From an uncultured Bacteroidaceae bacterium (GTDB taxonomy: Bacteria > Bacteroidota > Bacteroidia > Bacteroidales > Bacteroidaceae), in the NCBI GenBank assembly GCA_934293005.1, contig CAKQYA010000009.1, forward strand, positions 28,087-92,086: a stretch of 64,000 bases of DNA. The letters run 5' to 3'. A program made the translations under genes and the position numbers. The notes beneath the pieces are model-generated. The model was not told the DNA's origin. It did no database searches and saw only the letters and a list, made by a program, of their open reading frames with translations. Positions within the stretch are counted from its first letter, which is position 1, and each line of letters starts with the position of its first letter. Positions 63,538 to 64,000 of the stretch are shown one piece after another.

Positions 63538-64000
63538 ATGAAATTTATCAAAAGAATTCAAGTTGGAAACAAAATGGCCGACTTAGAGAGATTATCAATA
63601 GAGGAAATGACAGCAATCCTTGGTGGCAAAGGTTGCTGTTATGATGTAATCGCAGAATTGTGGTCTCGAATATATGGTGGTTATGGCCAAGTTAGTACTC
63701 CTACTGCAAGCCAAATCAAAGAAAGCTTCACTAATTATATGAATGCAATGGTAGATGCAGGTTGGTACGAATGTAAAATGTCCGAAGATGGTGACCCTGC
63801 TCTTGCACAGTTTAGTTTTCTGCGTGCATGGATGGTTGGGCAAGACTTCGAATGCGGATCTGTTGTTAATGGCGGATCAAATGGTGCTTTCAATTTTGGC
63901 ATTATCCCTGGAGATGAGTATGGATATCATGCAAATAAGAATCATGTCTGGGTGTCTGATCCAGTCAAAGGTCATGTAAAATACACAAAGCATGAGTTCA
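63538..64000 (+). CDS. Double-glycine leader protein, partial
   Basis: 154 codons present; it runs off the right edge. The N-terminus is a textbook double-glycine leader: Leu19 (-12), Glu23, Met24 (-7), Ile27 (-4), Gly29-Gly30, in the stretch LSIEEMTAILGG. Such leaders are cut by C39-peptidase ABC exporters on release of bacteriocins or other peptides. After the cut site comes GKGCCYDVIAELW and a cargo of more than 120 residues, with the last visible part NHVWVSDPVKGHVKYTKHEF, so it is much larger than a usual bacteriocin. The cargo family is not recognised. An exporter or modifying enzyme would be expected beyond the edge. Confidence 0.72.
   Translation, partial: MKFIKRIQVGNKMADLERLSIEEMTAILGGKGCCYDVIAELWSRIYGGYGQVSTPTASQIKESFTNYMNAMVDAGWYECKMSEDGDPALAQFSFLRAWMVGQDFECGSVVNGGSNGAFNFGIIPGDEYGYHANKNHVWVSDPVKGHVKYTKHEF

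Overview
The window reads as a chromosomal segment of a Bacteroidetes bacterium, most likely of the Prevotella/Segatella group (inference). The evidence is the recurring TAnnTTTG promoter -7 element (with TTTG about 19 bp upstream at the tRNA genes), the near absence of Shine-Dalgarno sites, a hybrid two-component system (HTCS), many secreted glycoside hydrolases, and a dcw cluster in Bacteroidetes order with no murF.

Layout. 1-577 is the 5' part of a secreted macroglobulin-like gene. 910-7000 holds fabI, tRNA-Met, an MgtC-family gene, an amidophosphoribosyltransferase homologue that lacks the catalytic N-terminal cysteine, and an AAA ATPase + DUF4435 pair resembling the PARIS anti-phage system. 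6911-18000 is a hemicellulose region: GH8 exo-oligoxylanase-like, GH51 arabinofuranosidase, a BNR_4 propeller protein, two metabolic genes, two tandem tRNA-Phe genes, a mannonate pathway pair (SDR + UxuA), a MaoC-like gene, and an operon of a LuxR-type regulator and an HTCS. Together these could release and catabolise arabinose, xylose and glucuronate from glucuronoarabinoxylan. 22203-29905 carries two very large secreted proteins, one with internal duplications and one with a GH128-like catalytic core.

29988-49885 has priA, a small beta-barrel gene and then the complete division/wall cluster mraZ-rsmH-ftsL-ftsI-murE-mraY-murD-ftsW-murG-murC-ftsQ-ftsA-ftsZ, closed by a strong bidirectional terminator. 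gyrB, rpsT, tRNA-Glu, recO, ribF, a DUF3109 gene and a zinc-ribbon protein + stand-alone receiver pair follow. From about 57970 the window becomes AT-rich and accessory: repeat clusters, an unknown secreted protein, remnants of two insertion sequences, a TldD-type metallopeptidase with an apparent signal peptide, and at the right edge a protein starting with a classic double-glycine leader.

The most unusual non-coding content is a set of dispersed repeats: (i) clusters of 18-nt palindromic modules with 4-nt linkers (22-nt period), in which first and last modules remain perfectly complementary although their sequence differs between copies; (ii) the exact 15-mer AAATCGGTCATTAGA in four intergenic places plus a variant; (iii) a MITE-like 189-bp element with 30-bp terminal inverted repeats and related solo ends elsewhere. 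These, the PARIS-like pair and the TldD/double-glycine region are the best candidates for undescribed biology.
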